From Bacillota bacterium (GTDB lineage: Bacteria; Bacillota; DTU030; DUMP01), in contig JASKKP010000023.1 of the NCBI GenBank assembly GCA_030154105.1, positions 1 through 34,304 on the forward strand: a stretch of DNA of 34,304 nt, in the 5' to 3' direction. The number at the start of each line of letters is the position of its first letter. The stretch's first letter is position 1. Below, piece after piece: positions 1 through 8,801 of this stretch. A program made the translations under genes and the position numbers. Under the pieces are notes generated by a model that saw only the letters and a program-made list of their open reading frames with translations, did not search any database and was not told where the DNA came from.

Positions 1-1
1 T

Positions 2-184
2 CGTTCTTCGGTACTCGTCCTTGTCGCGGACGGTGAGGTCTCTTTTCTATACCAACCCGCTAAATTCCTGGTACTGACCTACGGTTATTTTACTCTAACG
101 CAACTTCTTCCGCCGCCCTCCGCACGGTTGGCGGCAGACCTGGTTCCTAACCCCTTCGAGTTGAGATTATCCTACGGGTACTGA
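2..184 (+). CDS. Possible 3' end of a plus-strand gene cut by the window edge
   Basis: A frame starting at base 2 stays open for 60 codons and stops at a TGA (182-184). It has no start codon inside the window, so it would be the C-terminal part of a gene beginning to the left. The translation mixes hydrophobic and charged residues and I do not recognise a family. The hairpin at 224-247 follows about 40 bases later and could end this transcript as well as the minus-strand one. The open frame may be chance; sequence to the left would settle it. Confidence 0.3.
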   Translation, partial: RSSVLVLVADGEVSFLYQPAKFLVLTYGYFTLTQLLPPPSARLAADLVPNPFELRLSYGY

Positions 185-209
185 GCTTAGCGCCCGGCGT
201 GCCGGCCGG

Positions 210-247
210 CGAAAGAGAAAAACAGTGCCGGGACCATTCCCGGCACT
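210..247 (-). terminator. Intrinsic terminator downstream of tRNA-Lys
   Basis: A perfect 9-bp stem (224-232 with 239-247) closes a six-base loop. On the minus strand it is followed by GTTTTTCTC, the layout of a Rho-independent terminator for the purA/tRNA-Lys transcript. The plus-strand side has only a weak T-rich tail (TTTCATTT), so it may act in both directions. Confidence 0.7.
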
Positions 248-333
248 TTCATTTGCTGTTGGAAAAGTGACTACTGCAAGGTCGCGCCCGTTTATCTTAT
301 CCCAAAGAGGCTACAAGTCTTAATAAATATGTC

Positions 334-409
334 TGGTGGGCCATCCGCGACTCGAACGCGGGACACCCTGATTAAAAGTCAGGTGCTCTGCCAACTGAGC
401 TAATGGCCC
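334..409 (-). tRNA. tRNA-Lys (anticodon TTT)
   Basis: A complete 76-nt cloverleaf lies on the minus strand. The 7-bp acceptor stem is GGGCCAT with ATGGCCC, the D arm contains AGCTCAGTTGGCAGAGC, the anticodon stem-loop CTGACTTTTAATCAG carries TTT, and the T arm loop is TTCGAGT. The 3' CCA is encoded (334-336). TTT reads AAA and AAG lysine codons. It lies downstream of purA in the same direction with no strong terminator between, and a good terminator follows it. Confidence 0.97.
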
Positions 410-557
410 GCCTGCACGCTCATATGGTACCACAGGCGCCTCCTTGTGTCAAGGGGCCGCAGGCGCGGCGCCACGCCCCGGAAGATATTCTGCCAAAAAC
501 GGGCCTGGAGGCACTGCCCCCTGGCGCCGAAACCTGCTCAGGCATATCAACCGGGCG

Positions 558-1841
558 TCAGAAAAGGTCTTCGAGGACCAGGGTTTGATTACGGCGCTGG
601 CCGACGCTGACGAGGATAATGGGGACGCCGATGAGCTCCGCAATCCGGTCCAGGTAGCGGCGGGTGTTTGCCGGTAGATCTTCCAGCCGGGTAGCGGCAC
701 CTATGCTCTCACTCCACCCGGGTAGTTCTTCGTAGACCGGTTCGGCGCTCTCTACTGCCTTCAGGCTCGCCGGGAAGTACTCGGTCACCTCGCCCTTAAT
801 GCGGTACCCGGTGCAGATTTTCACCGTATCTAGTCCGTCAAGTACGTCAAGCTTGGTTATGGCGATGCCGGTGAGCCCGCTCACTCGCGCTGCGTAACGC
901 AGCATAACCGCGTCCAACCAACCGCAGCGGCGCGGCCGCCCGGTAACCGTGCCGAACTCGTGGCCGCGCTCCCGCAGGCGGTCTCCAATGGAATCTCTTA
1001 GCTCGGTGGGAAAAGGCCCCGACCCGACGCGCGTGGTATAGGCCTTGACCACCCCAATGACCTTAGTTATAGCCGTCGGCCCCACGCCGCTCCCTATGCA
1101 GGCGCCGCCGGCAGTCGGATGAGAAGAAGTAACAAATGGATAGGTGCCGTGATCCAAGTCCAGGAAGGTGCCCTGGGCGCCTTCGAAAAGGATGTTTTTG
1201 CCTGCGCGCAGGGCGTCATGAAGAACGACACTGGTGTCGGTAATGCGGTCTTTGAATTTTTCGGCCAGCGCCAGGACGCGTTCCTCGATGGCTGCCGCAG
1301 AAAAACCTTCTACGCCAAACACTTGCTTCAGGTAATGGTTTTTTAGCTCCACATTGGCCTTGAGTTTTTCATGAAACTCGGCCGGGTCCAGAAGGTCTGC
1401 CGTGCGAATGCCGATGCGGGCAGACTTGTCGTTGTACGCCGGGCCAATGCCGCGGCCGGTGGTGCCGATCTTTCCTTTGCCGCGTCCCATCTCTTCGAGT
1501 TCATCGAGCCGCTTGTGATATGGAAGGATGAGGTGGGCTCGGTCGCTGATCCTGAGGTTGGCCGTGCTTACGCCTCTGGCCTCGAGTTCTTCCATCTCCG
1601 TGACCAGGGCCTCGGGGTCGATCACCATGCCGTTACCCAGGAGGCAGAGCTTTTCTGGGTAGAGGATGCCCGACGGCACCAGGCGCAGCCGGAACTCCTC
1701 TTCCCCCACAACCACCGTATGGCCGGCGTTGTTTCCGCCCTGGTAGCGCACCACTACATCGGCGCGCTCCGCCAGGAAATCGGTTACCTTGCCCTTCCCC
1801 TCATCGCCCCACTGTGTCCCCACTATTACCGTGCTGGGCAT
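558..1841 (-). CDS. purA: Adenylosuccinate synthetase
   Basis: PurA joins IMP and aspartate using GTP to make adenylosuccinate, the first committed step from IMP to AMP, in the cytoplasm. The protein has the family length (427 aa). The phosphate-binding loop GDEGKGK is at residues 12-18 with catalytic Asp13. NNAGHT carries the catalytic His41, and the GTP-specificity motif TKLDVLDG lies in the C-terminal part. The ATG at 1841 follows a GGAGGTG ribosome site at good spacing. It sits 16 bp downstream of a flavoprotein gene, and the dnaB-to-purA neighbourhood is common in Firmicutes. No unusual features. Confidence 0.98.
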   Translation of the reverse strand: MPSTVIVGTQWGDEGKGKVTDFLAERADVVVRYQGGNNAGHTVVVGEEEFRLRLVPSGILYPEKLCLLGNGMVIDPEALVTEMEELEARGVSTANLRISDRAHLILPYHKRLDELEEMGRGKGKIGTTGRGIGPAYNDKSARIGIRTADLLDPAEFHEKLKANVELKNHYLKQVFGVEGFSAAAIEERVLALAEKFKDRITDTSVVLHDALRAGKNILFEGAQGTFLDLDHGTYPFVTSSHPTAGGACIGSGVGPTAITKVIGVVKAYTTRVGSGPFPTELRDSIGDRLRERGHEFGTVTGRPRRCGWLDAVMLRYAARVSGLTGIAITKLDVLDGLDTVKICTGYRIKGEVTEYFPASLKAVESAEPVYEELPGWSESIGAATRLEDLPANTRRYLDRIAELIGVPIILVSVGQRRNQTLVLEDLF

Positions 1842-1857
1842 GCGCCCACCTCCGTTT

Positions 1858-3255
1858 CTAAACTCCTACCTGTTCGAACCCTTCCCGCTTCTTTATGGCG
1901 GCGGCACACACCACCCCGCAGGCCGAAGCCTGGGCCAGGCCACGGGTAATCCCTGCACCGTCGCCGGCGGCGAAGAGGTTCTTAATCCCCGTCTCGAGCT
2001 CGCTGGTGAGCTCCAGGCGCGAGGAGTAGAACTTCACTTCCACCCCGTAAAGCAGGGTGTGACGCGAGAAGACGCCCGGCGCCACCACGTCCAGAGCCTT
2101 CAACATTTCAATAATACTCACCAGGTGCCGGTAAGGCAAGACCAGGCTGAGATCCCCCGGCGTGGCCGCTTTCAGGGTGGGTTCCACCATCCCGCGCCGC
2201 AGGCGCTCCGGCGTGGTACGCCGGCCGGAAAGAAAGTCGCCCAGGCGCTGTACCAGCACGCCGCCGCCCAGGAGGTTGGCCAAGCGGGCAATGTACTTGC
2301 CGTAGGAGATGGGCTCGCGGAAAGGTTCGGTAAAGGTCTTGCTTACGAGAAGGGCAAAATTGGTGTTTTCCGTGCGTTTTTCCGCGTAGGAGTGCCCGTT
2401 CACCGTGAAGAGGCCGCTGTTATTCTCGAGCACCACCTCGCCGTACGGGTTCATGCAGAAAGTGCGCACGCGGTCGTCGAAGGCTTTAGAGAAGAAAATA
2501 AACTTCGATTCGTAGATTACGTCGGTGAGGTGTTCCAGAACCACCGCGGGCACCTCCACGCGCACGCCGATGTCTACGGGGTTGACCTCCGTTTTGAGGC
2601 CTAGACGTGCGGCCTCGGCGGCAAACCATTCCGCACCTTCGCGCCCCGGCGCTACAATAACGTAGCGGGCCTTAAGCTCCTCACCGGAGTCCGTCTCCAC
2701 ACCGCGCACCGTTCCTTCTTCCACCAAGAGCCGCCGTACCGCCGTGCGGGGGCGAATCTCCACCCGCTCGCCTAAATAGGTGCGCATGTCGCGCAAAATG
2801 GTAAAGCATTTTTCCGTCCCCAGGTGCCGGATGCGGGCCGGGATGAGGCTCAGGTCGGCGCGGGCGGCTTGGCGCTGGATCTCCTTGATCTTCTCCTCGT
2901 CCGTACCGAAGATGGTGTCCGGAGCACCAAAGCTGAGGTAAATACCGTCCACGTACTTGATCAGCCTGGCTACCTCGCGCCGGTCCATGTACTCATCCAG
3001 CCAGCCGCCGAACTCGGTGGTAAGCGTCAGCTTCCCGTCGCTGAAGGCGCCCGCCCCGCCCCAGCCGGAAACAATGGAACAGGTGGGGCACTTGGCGCAA
3101 ACTCCTGTCCGCTGCATGGGACAGCGCCGGGCTTCGATGTCTTCACCCTTCTCCAGCATGAGAACCCTTAAATTTTTTATCTTGCTTAGCTCCAGAGCAG
3201 CAAAGATGCCGGCCGGACCTGCTCCGATTATGATCACGTCGTACAAGGAACCCAC
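1858..3255 (-). CDS. FAD-dependent dehydrogenase, COG2509 type, function unknown
   Basis: About 465 aa. The N-terminal Rossmann motif [15 protein letters not shown] binds the FAD ADP moiety. A cysteine-rich stretch (residues about 45-60, [15 protein letters not shown]) follows, and the C-terminal [16 protein letters not shown] segment completes the FAD site. This matches a family of uncharacterised soluble dehydrogenases common in anaerobes; the substrate is unknown. The clustered cysteines suggest a redox or metal centre (inference). I chose the GTG at 3255 because GGGGTGA lies just upstream and homologues usually begin a few residues before the Rossmann strand. An ATG at 3276 would add seven residues. 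It lies in the same direction as purA and the replication genes. Confidence 0.88.
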   Translation of the reverse strand: MGSLYDVIIIGAGPAGIFAALELSKIKNLRVLMLEKGEDIEARRCPMQRTGVCAKCPTCSIVSGWGGAGAFSDGKLTLTTEFGGWLDEYMDRREVARLIKYVDGIYLSFGAPDTIFGTDEEKIKEIQRQAARADLSLIPARIRHLGTEKCFTILRDMRTYLGERVEIRPRTAVRRLLVEEGTVRGVETDSGEELKARYVIVAPGREGAEWFAAEAARLGLKTEVNPVDIGVRVEVPAVVLEHLTDVIYESKFIFFSKAFDDRVRTFCMNPYGEVVLENNSGLFTVNGHSYAEKRTENTNFALLVSKTFTEPFREPISYGKYIARLANLLGGGVLVQRLGDFLSGRRTTPERLRRGMVEPTLKAATPGDLSLVLPYRHLVSIIEMLKALDVVAPGVFSRHTLLYGVEVKFYSSRLELTSELETGIKNLFAAGDGAGITRGLAQASACGVVCAAAIKKREGFEQVGV

Positions 3256-3338
3256 AAGCTCACCCCTTAACCGCATCCAGACATCGGCTTCCTTTTAGCT
3301 TCTTCTCCCGGCAGGCAGAAAATGCACCTCTTCAGACG

Positions 3339-4196
3339 TCAGTAGTCCTCGCAACGCAGAGTGCAGGCAATGCGTTCGCGATAATTTTCTCCGTCTACCG
3401 GAATGAAGTCCCCGCACATCTCCAGCAGGCGGTCGACCACCTTTTTGCCCAAGCGGTCTTTGATCCAGCTCACCATCTTGTTGCTGGTAACTAAGATGGG
3501 CCGTTCCGCCTCGTAACGCATGTTGATGATCTCGTACAGTTTACCTTTCTCCCAGTCCGAGAACTGGTCCACGGCCGAGATGTCGTCGAGCACCAAGAGA
3601 TCTGCTTCCTTAAGGGGGCGCAGGATCTCCTGCTCGCTTTTTCCCTCGTTTTGGTAGCTGGCGCGAATGTCGCTTAAGAGCTCAATGGTCACCACGAATA
3701 TCGCCCGGAATCCCTGGCGGACAACTTCCCGCACCACAGCTGCCGCCAGGTGGGTCTTGCCGCGGCCGGTATCTCCTACCAGAAACAGGCTCTTGCCGCT
3801 CTTGCGGTGGGTGGCAAAGTTTTGTGCGTAGGCGCGTGCCGCCTCCCAGGCCGGCCGGTTGAGGTCGGTTACAGTAAAGTTTTCAAAGGTACGGCCCCGG
3901 AACTTCTTTCGCAGCCCTGCCGCGCTGAGGCGCGCATCTAAAACTTTTTGCTCAGCTTCGCTACGCCGCTTCTCTATACACGTGCAGGGCGCCGAGGTTA
4001 TCACGCCGTTCTCTTCGACGTACACGCGTTCGAAGTCCAGACACTTTTGACAGTAATAGCGGCCGGGCGGATAAAAGCGGTAGAACGTCTCGCCGCCCCC
4101 TTCAAAGCGCACGTGGTGACCAGGGCGGGGATCGGGCCGCTCGCCGCGCTGGATGGCCAGCCGCTCTCTCTTTATCGCCTCAACCCGCGCTGCCAC
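3339..4196 (-). CDS. DnaC/IstB-like AAA+ ATPase, probable replicative helicase loader
   Basis: The C-terminal two thirds is a DnaC/DnaI-type AAA+ domain: Walker A GDTGRGKTH, Walker B LLVLDDIS, and sensor I in ILVTSNK. Ahead of it is a possible zinc site, with cysteines in YYCQKCLDF and in APCTC. Position next to dnaB suggests it loads the DnaB helicase onto DNA during initiation or restart (inference from context and family). The start is uncertain. The frame is open to 4295, but that would overlap the upstream gene by more than 100 bp. The GTG at 4196 follows a GGAGG-rich stretch and overlaps it by only 17 bp, giving 285 aa, normal for the family. An ATG at 4286 with AAAGGAG upstream is the main alternative. 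Confidence 0.85.
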   Translation of the reverse strand: MAARVEAIKRERLAIQRGERPDPRPGHHVRFEGGGETFYRFYPPGRYYCQKCLDFERVYVEENGVITSAPCTCIEKRRSEAEQKVLDARLSAAGLRKKFRGRTFENFTVTDLNRPAWEAARAYAQNFATHRKSGKSLFLVGDTGRGKTHLAAAVVREVVRQGFRAIFVVTIELLSDIRASYQNEGKSEQEILRPLKEADLLVLDDISAVDQFSDWEKGKLYEIINMRYEAERPILVTSNKMVSWIKDRLGKKVVDRLLEMCGDFIPVDGENYRERIACTLRCEDY

Positions 4197-4593
4197 TTCC
4201 TCCGCCCTTACCTCCCAAGGCAGCGCCGCGGTAGAAACGGTAATATTCATCGGCGCGGAAATCAAAGGGCGCATCGTCTTCTCCATTGTAACCAAACTCC
4301 TTTAAAAGCTCCCAGTCTTCCAGCTCGCCGGCCCCCGCCAGGTGCCGCAGGGCCCACTGGGGCACGCCGTGGGCCTGCCAGTTGAAGAACAGGCGTTCCA
4401 GATAGGGTACGGAACGGGCATCTTTAGCTAGGGCATAGTAGATGGCGAGGGCCAAGATTTTCAGGTCGCGGGAGCTTTGCGCTTCGTCCGGCAGGCTGTA
4501 AAGGCGCTGGTAAGCCAGGGGGCTTACGCGCGCCAGCTTTTCACGCACGAAACGGTTTAAGAGGGCGACTACCCGAGCCTTAAGCTCTTCCAC
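4180..4593 (-). CDS. Small DnaD-like protein between dnaB and the helicase loader
   Basis: 137 aa, GTG start at 4593 behind a GGGAGGGGG site. I do not recognise the whole protein. Residues about 40-80 (SRDLKILALAIYYAL ... VPYLERLFFNWQAHGV) resemble the C-terminal DnaD/DnaB_2 domain, whose signature is a helix ending in Y-[IL]-x2-[IL]-[LF]-x-N-W. DnaD-family proteins remodel origin DNA and help recruit the helicase loader. The tail is glycine-rich (GGKGGGSGSAG) and overlaps the start of the DnaC-like gene, which suggests translational coupling. A role with that ATPase in DnaB loading is inferred. Confidence 0.7.
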   Translation of the reverse strand: MEELKARVVALLNRFVREKLARVSPLAYQRLYSLPDEAQSSRDLKILALAIYYALAKDARSVPYLERLFFNWQAHGVPQWALRHLAGAGELEDWELLKEFGYNGEDDAPFDFRADEYYRFYRGAALGGKGGGSGSAG

Positions 4594-4647
4594 CGGATTC
4601 CCCCTCCCGGATGTTATTTCTCCTTTGCCGCCCGCATTTCCTGCTCT

Positions 4648-5985
4648 TTACGGAGCCACCTCCAGCGAGAGGTTGTGGAAAAGCGTAAAGTCCTTGAGGA
4701 AGGCCAGTTGCACTACGCCGGTGGGACCGTTGCGTTGTTTGCTTATGATAACTTCGGCAATGCCTTTTTTCTCCGTGTCCGGGTTGTAGTACTCGTCGCG
4801 GTAGATAAAGGCCACCAGGTCTGCGTCCTGTTCGATCGCTCCGGACTCGCGCAGGTCCGAAAGTACGGGGCGCTTGTCTTGGCGCTGCTCTACCGCGCGC
4901 GAAAGTTGCGAAAGCGCAACCACAGGCGATTTTACCTCCCGCGCTAAAGCTTTGAGGCTGCGCGAGATCTCGGAGATCTCCTGCTGGCGGCTCTCGCTGC
5001 GCCCGCTCCCCTGGATGAGCTGCAGGTAATCGATGATGATGAGCCCCGGCCCCTGCTCGGCCATCAGCCGGCGGGCCTTAGCCCGGATCTCCATCACCGT
5101 TAGCGCCGGGCTGTCGTCTATATAGATGGGAAGCTCGGCCAAGCGCCCCATAGCCGCAACAAGCTTGGGCCAGTCTTCTTCGTCGAGGGCCCCGCTCCTC
5201 AGCCTCTGTCCCGGGATGCGCGCTTCCGCCGCGAGAAGGCGTTGCACCAGCTGTTCGCGCGACATCTCCAGGCTGAAGAGCGCCACCGGCCGCTTTTCTA
5301 CCGCCGCCACGTGTTGGGCGATGTTGAGACAAAAACTTGTCTTCCCCATAGAAGGTCGAGCAGCCACAACGATAAAGTCCGCCGGCTGGAGGCCGGAGGT
5401 CAACCTGTCCAGGTCCCGGAAACCGGTGGAAAGACCGGGGATCACCCCTTGATTCTGCGCCAGGTACTCGATGCGGTCGTAGGCCTCTACCAGCGCCTCG
5501 CGGACGGGAACGAGCTCCTGACCGCTGCGCCGCTGGGCCACGTTGAGTATAGCACGCTCTGCCTCGTCCAAAATGGCCGCGGCCTCGTCGGCCGCGCTGT
5601 AGCTTTCCTCTATAATCTTGTTGGCCGCCCGGATGAGTTGCCTGAGGAGCGACTTTTCCGCCACAATCCGGGCATAGTGCTCGGTGTTGGCCGTGCTGGG
5701 CACGGAAGCCGCCAGGTCCGAAAGATAAGCAATCCCGCCTATTGCCTCCAGGCGGCCTTCCTGGCGCAGGGCTTCGCTCACCGTGACCAGGTCACAGGAT
5801 ATGCCCCGGCTAGACAGCTCGGTCATAATGCGGAAGATGTGCTGGTGGTTTTCCTGATAGAAATCCTCCGGCCGCAGGATTTCCGCCGCCGTGTAGACAG
5901 CTTCCGCGTCCAGGAGCATAGCGCCCAGCACCGACTGCTCCGCCTCCAGGCTGTACGGAGGTACTCGCTCCACATTTGCGGCCAT
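4648..5985 (-). CDS. dnaB: Replicative DNA helicase DnaB
   Basis: DnaB is the hexameric helicase that unwinds DNA at the fork. The 445-aa protein has the N-terminal primase-interacting domain (SLEAEQSVLGAMLLD, residues 12-26). The RecA-like C-terminal domain has Walker A ARPSMGKTS at about 209-217, Walker B LIIIDYLQLI, and the conserved LSDLRESGAIEQDAD segment. The ATG at 5985 (MAANVERVPPYS) follows a GAGGGAGAGAG site; a TTG six codons upstream overlaps that site and is less likely. It lies downstream of rplI across a 400-bp gap that contains a repeat. No intein is present. Confidence 0.98.
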   Translation of the reverse strand: MAANVERVPPYSLEAEQSVLGAMLLDAEAVYTAAEILRPEDFYQENHQHIFRIMTELSSRGISCDLVTVSEALRQEGRLEAIGGIAYLSDLAASVPSTANTEHYARIVAEKSLLRQLIRAANKIIEESYSAADEAAAILDEAERAILNVAQRRSGQELVPVREALVEAYDRIEYLAQNQGVIPGLSTGFRDLDRLTSGLQPADFIVVAARPSMGKTSFCLNIAQHVAAVEKRPVALFSLEMSREQLVQRLLAAEARIPGQRLRSGALDEEDWPKLVAAMGRLAELPIYIDDSPALTVMEIRAKARRLMAEQGPGLIIIDYLQLIQGSGRSESRQQEISEISRSLKALAREVKSPVVALSQLSRAVEQRQDKRPVLSDLRESGAIEQDADLVAFIYRDEYYNPDTEKKGIAEVIISKQRNGPTGVVQLAFLKDFTLFHNLSLEVAP

Positions 5986-6028
5986 AGTCTCTCTCTCCCT
6001 CAAGTAAGGCCTCGGCGAACTTTATCAG

Positions 6029-6259
6029 GTAGACACCCATGCCGCCAGCGGCACCACCAGACAGATGAAAACTTCGGCCTTCGGGCATCCCCCTACGGCG
6101 CGAACGACCTGAGGACGAGCGAACTCAGCTCGCTCGGGGCGCGGGCAGAACTCGGCCCTGCGGGCCTCGAACACCGCCCGCGCTTTCCCTCGCTCGCCTG
6201 CGTTCTTCTTAATGACGGTACGTAACGCGCCTTGCGGAGGATGGTCCTCGACCTCAGTT
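6029..6259. repeat. Interspersed repeat, copy A (between rplI and dnaB)
   Basis: Bases 6067-6259 align with 23720-23909 in the same orientation at about 75-80% identity by eye. Shared blocks include AAAACTTCGG, GGGCATCCCCCT, CGCTTTCCCTCGCTCGCCT and GACGGTACGTAA / GGCGGTACGTAA. Weaker similarity extends left to about 6029. The element is rich in short palindromes such as CTCAGCTCGCTCGGGG and CTCGGCCCTGCGGGC. Minus-strand open frames run through both copies, but they are joined by 1- and 2-base indels that shift the frame, so I read it as non-coding. The rest of the 6004-6393 gap (6260-6393) shows no gene. Confidence 0.8.
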
Positions 6260-6393
6260 TGCGCTGAGCAGCTATGGTTGTCAGTATTTTCGAGGTGGTA
6301 CCGGCGATCACCGCCTCGTCTCGGTAGGACCGTCAGAGGCACCGCCAAGGCTTCCGGCTCGGCGGCCCCGCGTGAGAGCCTAATTACTGCCGC

Positions 6394-6840
6394 TCAGGCA
6401 GCGACTACTTGTACCGTTACTTCTGCCGTGACCTCGGTGTAAAGGCGCACGGTTACGGTGTAAGTACCCACGGCCTTGATCGGCTCTTTGAGTTCCACGC
6501 GCCGCTTATCGAGGTTCAAGTTAAACGCGCGGTTAATAGCGTCGGCCACGTCCTGATTGGTAACGGAGCCGAAGAGGCGCCCACCCTCCCCGGCGCGGGC
6601 AGGAATGGTCACCGTGCGCCCGGCCAGGCGCTTCGCCAGGGCCTTCGCCTCGGCCGCAGCCCGGGCCTCTTTCTCGGCCGCCCTCCGTTTGAGCGCCTCA
6701 ACCTCCTTCAGCGCCCCAGCCGTAGCCGACCGTGCGAGTTTTCGGGGAAGGAGAAAATTCCGCGCGTAACCGTCGTTTACCTCCACAACCTCGCCTTTCC
6801 TGCCCAGGCGAGGCACGTCCTGCTCCAGAATCACTTTCAT
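6394..6840 (-). CDS. rplI: 50S ribosomal protein bL9
   Basis: 148 aa, the usual length. The N-terminal RNA-binding domain is clear: MKVILEQDVPRLGRKGEVVEV, then the DGYARNFLLPRKLA signature at about residues 23-36. A long charged connecting helix (about 45-75, rich in Ala, Glu, Lys) leads to the C-terminal domain with GRLFGSVTNQDVADAI. bL9 binds 23S rRNA at the base of the L1 stalk. Its ATG overlaps the gdpP stop as ATGA, indicating translational coupling. The gdpP-rplI-dnaB order is standard in Firmicutes. Confidence 0.98.
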   Translation of the reverse strand: MKVILEQDVPRLGRKGEVVEVNDGYARNFLLPRKLARSATAGALKEVEALKRRAAEKEARAAAEAKALAKRLAGRTVTIPARAGEGGRLFGSVTNQDVADAINRAFNLNLDKRRVELKEPIKAVGTYTVTVRLYTEVTAEVTVQVVAA

Positions 6841-8789
6841 GGCATTTCCTCCTCACGCAAATACGTCGCCAGTACCGCGCGAACTTTTTTGCGCGCCGCC
6901 GCCACACTCAGGCCGCCGATCTGCGCGCCGGCAATGGTAAGGTGACCTCCCCCTCCCAGCTTTTCCATAAGAACCTGCACGTTCACATCGCCAAGGGAGC
7001 GTGCACTTACGGCAGCTCCGTCCCGGTACGGGTATACCACAAAGGAAGCCTTCACCCCCTCAATGTTGAGGAGCTCGTTGGCCACCTGCGCTGCCAGGAG
7101 TTGGCCTTCCGGGCCAGGAATGTCCACCTCGGTTAGGGCCAGGCCGCCCGGTAACACCTCGGCGCGTTTTATCGCCTCGGCCCGCCGGAGGAAGGAGGCC
7201 AGGTCGTCCTGGAATAGGCTCTGCACCAGGCGGGCATCCGCGCCGCTCCGGCGAAGGTAGGCGGCAGCTTCAAAGGTGCGCACCCCCGTTTGAAAGGCAA
7301 AGTTCTTGGTGTCCACGGTAAGTCCGGCAAGCAGAGCGGTGGCCTCCAGGGAAGTAACGTGCACCTCGTCCAGGTACTGCAGCACCTCAGTCACCAATTC
7401 CGCCGTCGAGGAGGCGTAGCTCTCCAGATAGACAAGCGTCGGGTCGGCAACGAACTCCTCCGCCCGGCGGTGGTGATCTATCACCACCACTTTGCGCGTG
7501 CGGGCCAAAAGGCGCGGGGCCTCCACCAGCGAGGGTTTGTGCGTATCGGCAATAACGACTAGCGTATCCGCCGTGGCCTGGCGCACCGCGGCACTCGATT
7601 CCAAAAAAACGTCTTGATAGGATTCATGCTCCGTTAGATACGCGTGGAGCTTGGCCACAGCCGGCGTAATCTCATCCAGAACAAAGTAGGCCGAGCGGCC
7701 GAGGTCGCGCGCCGCTCTTACCAGCCCGACGCCAGCCCCCAGGCTGTCCGGATCGGCGTGGCGATGGCCCATAATCAGCACCTTGTCGGAGCCGGCGATA
7801 AGCTCGCGCAAGGCTTGGGCGATAACCCGCGCTTTGACTTTCGTACGCTTTTCGGGGGCCTTCGTCTTGCCACCGTAGTAAGTGAGTTCTTTGGGAGTTT
7901 TGACCACGGCCTGGTCCCCTCCCCGCCCCAAGGCCAGATCCAGCGCCATCTGGGCAAAAGAGCCCACTTCCAGCAGGTTACGGCTTCCGCTTCCCAGGCC
8001 CAGGCTTACCGTGACCGGAAGGGTGTTGCCCAGGGCTATCTCCTTCACCCGGTCCAGCAGGGCGAATCGTTCTTGCGTAAGCGCCGTAAGGGTGGACTGG
8101 GTGAAAAAGAGCACGTAGCGGTCCTCCCCGTACTTGTGCAGGTAAATGCCCGCCGCCTGGGCCCAATCGCCCAGAAGCTTATCGATGGCCGCCTTGAGCA
8201 GCGGTCGTTGCCCTTCGGGGGTGCCGGCCAGGACTTCTTCATAATTGTCAACCTGCAAAAGGCCCAAAACGGGCTCCTGGGCCGCCAGGGCCTCCTCCAG
8301 CTCTTTTTGCCCGGTAACGTCGGTTAAGTATAGGGCACGCGCGCTGCCGGCCGTGCTTTCGTACTCCCTAAGGGCCAGGCGGTATACACGCTCCCCCAGT
8401 GCTAGATCGGCACCGTCGCCCGGTCCGACCAGAATTTTGGCCACTTCCTCGGCCCTACGACCGCGCTCCGCTTCGGGAAAAAGCTCGCGCATAGCCCGGT
8501 TGGCGATGAGAATGCGCCCGGAGGCATCTAAAATGAGCAACGGAAACGGCGTGTGCTGCAGAGCTTGGCGGACGGCACTCTCCGCCGGCGCAGGTGCCAC
8601 TTCTTTCCGACCGGGCGTTGGGGGTGCGTTCGGCCGGGCGGCCCGGGCGTAGAGGATGAGGCCTCCGCTCGCCGCAGCACCTAAAAGCGCCAGGTAGCCA
8701 TTGTAACGGGCCAGAAGAAGGAGGAGGGTGACCGTAAGGACTAGTGCCAGGTGCCAGGGGCTGGGCCGACGGCCGCCGAGATCCCGCAT
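6837..8789 (-). CDS. gdpP: Cyclic-di-AMP phosphodiesterase GdpP (DHH-DHHA1)
   Basis: GdpP hydrolyses c-di-AMP, the messenger controlling potassium, osmotic and wall homeostasis. The 650-aa protein has two N-terminal membrane segments (about 13-28 and 31-48) and a PAS-like domain (about 75-160). A degenerate GGDEF domain follows, in which the signature reads RGGDQ near residue 290; degeneracy is normal for GdpP. The catalytic DHH domain has GHRHADPDS (341-349), ADTHKP and IDHH (437-440), and the DHHA1 domain carries GGGGH near the C-terminus. ATG at 8789 behind AAGGAGAG. It is flanked by the yybS-like gene and rplI, as in Bacillus. Confidence 0.95.
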   Translation of the reverse strand: MRDLGGRRPSPWHLALVLTVTLLLLLARYNGYLALLGAAASGGLILYARAARPNAPPTPGRKEVAPAPAESAVRQALQHTPFPLLILDASGRILIANRAMRELFPEAERGRRAEEVAKILVGPGDGADLALGERVYRLALREYESTAGSARALYLTDVTGQKELEEALAAQEPVLGLLQVDNYEEVLAGTPEGQRPLLKAAIDKLLGDWAQAAGIYLHKYGEDRYVLFFTQSTLTALTQERFALLDRVKEIALGNTLPVTVSLGLGSGSRNLLEVGSFAQMALDLALGRGGDQAVVKTPKELTYYGGKTKAPEKRTKVKARVIAQALRELIAGSDKVLIMGHRHADPDSLGAGVGLVRAARDLGRSAYFVLDEITPAVAKLHAYLTEHESYQDVFLESSAAVRQATADTLVVIADTHKPSLVEAPRLLARTRKVVVIDHHRRAEEFVADPTLVYLESYASSTAELVTEVLQYLDEVHVTSLEATALLAGLTVDTKNFAFQTGVRTFEAAAYLRRSGADARLVQSLFQDDLASFLRRAEAIKRAEVLPGGLALTEVDIPGPEGQLLAAQVANELLNIEGVKASFVVYPYRDGAAVSARSLGDVNVQVLMEKLGGGGHLTIAGAQIGGLSVAAARKKVRAVLATYLREEEMP

Positions 8790-8801
8790 GGCGATCTCTC
8801 C

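Noticed and set aside
500..530. Possible purA terminator (GGGGGC/GCCTCC, then TTTTT)
   Set aside because: The stem is short, includes a G-U pair, and the T-run is seven bases away; the better terminator is after tRNA-Lys.
6025..6348. 107-codon minus-strand frame through repeat copy A
   Set aside because: It shares peptide pieces with the frame in copy B, but the nucleotide alignment needs 1- and 2-base indels, there is no ribosome site, and the composition is palindromic repeat.
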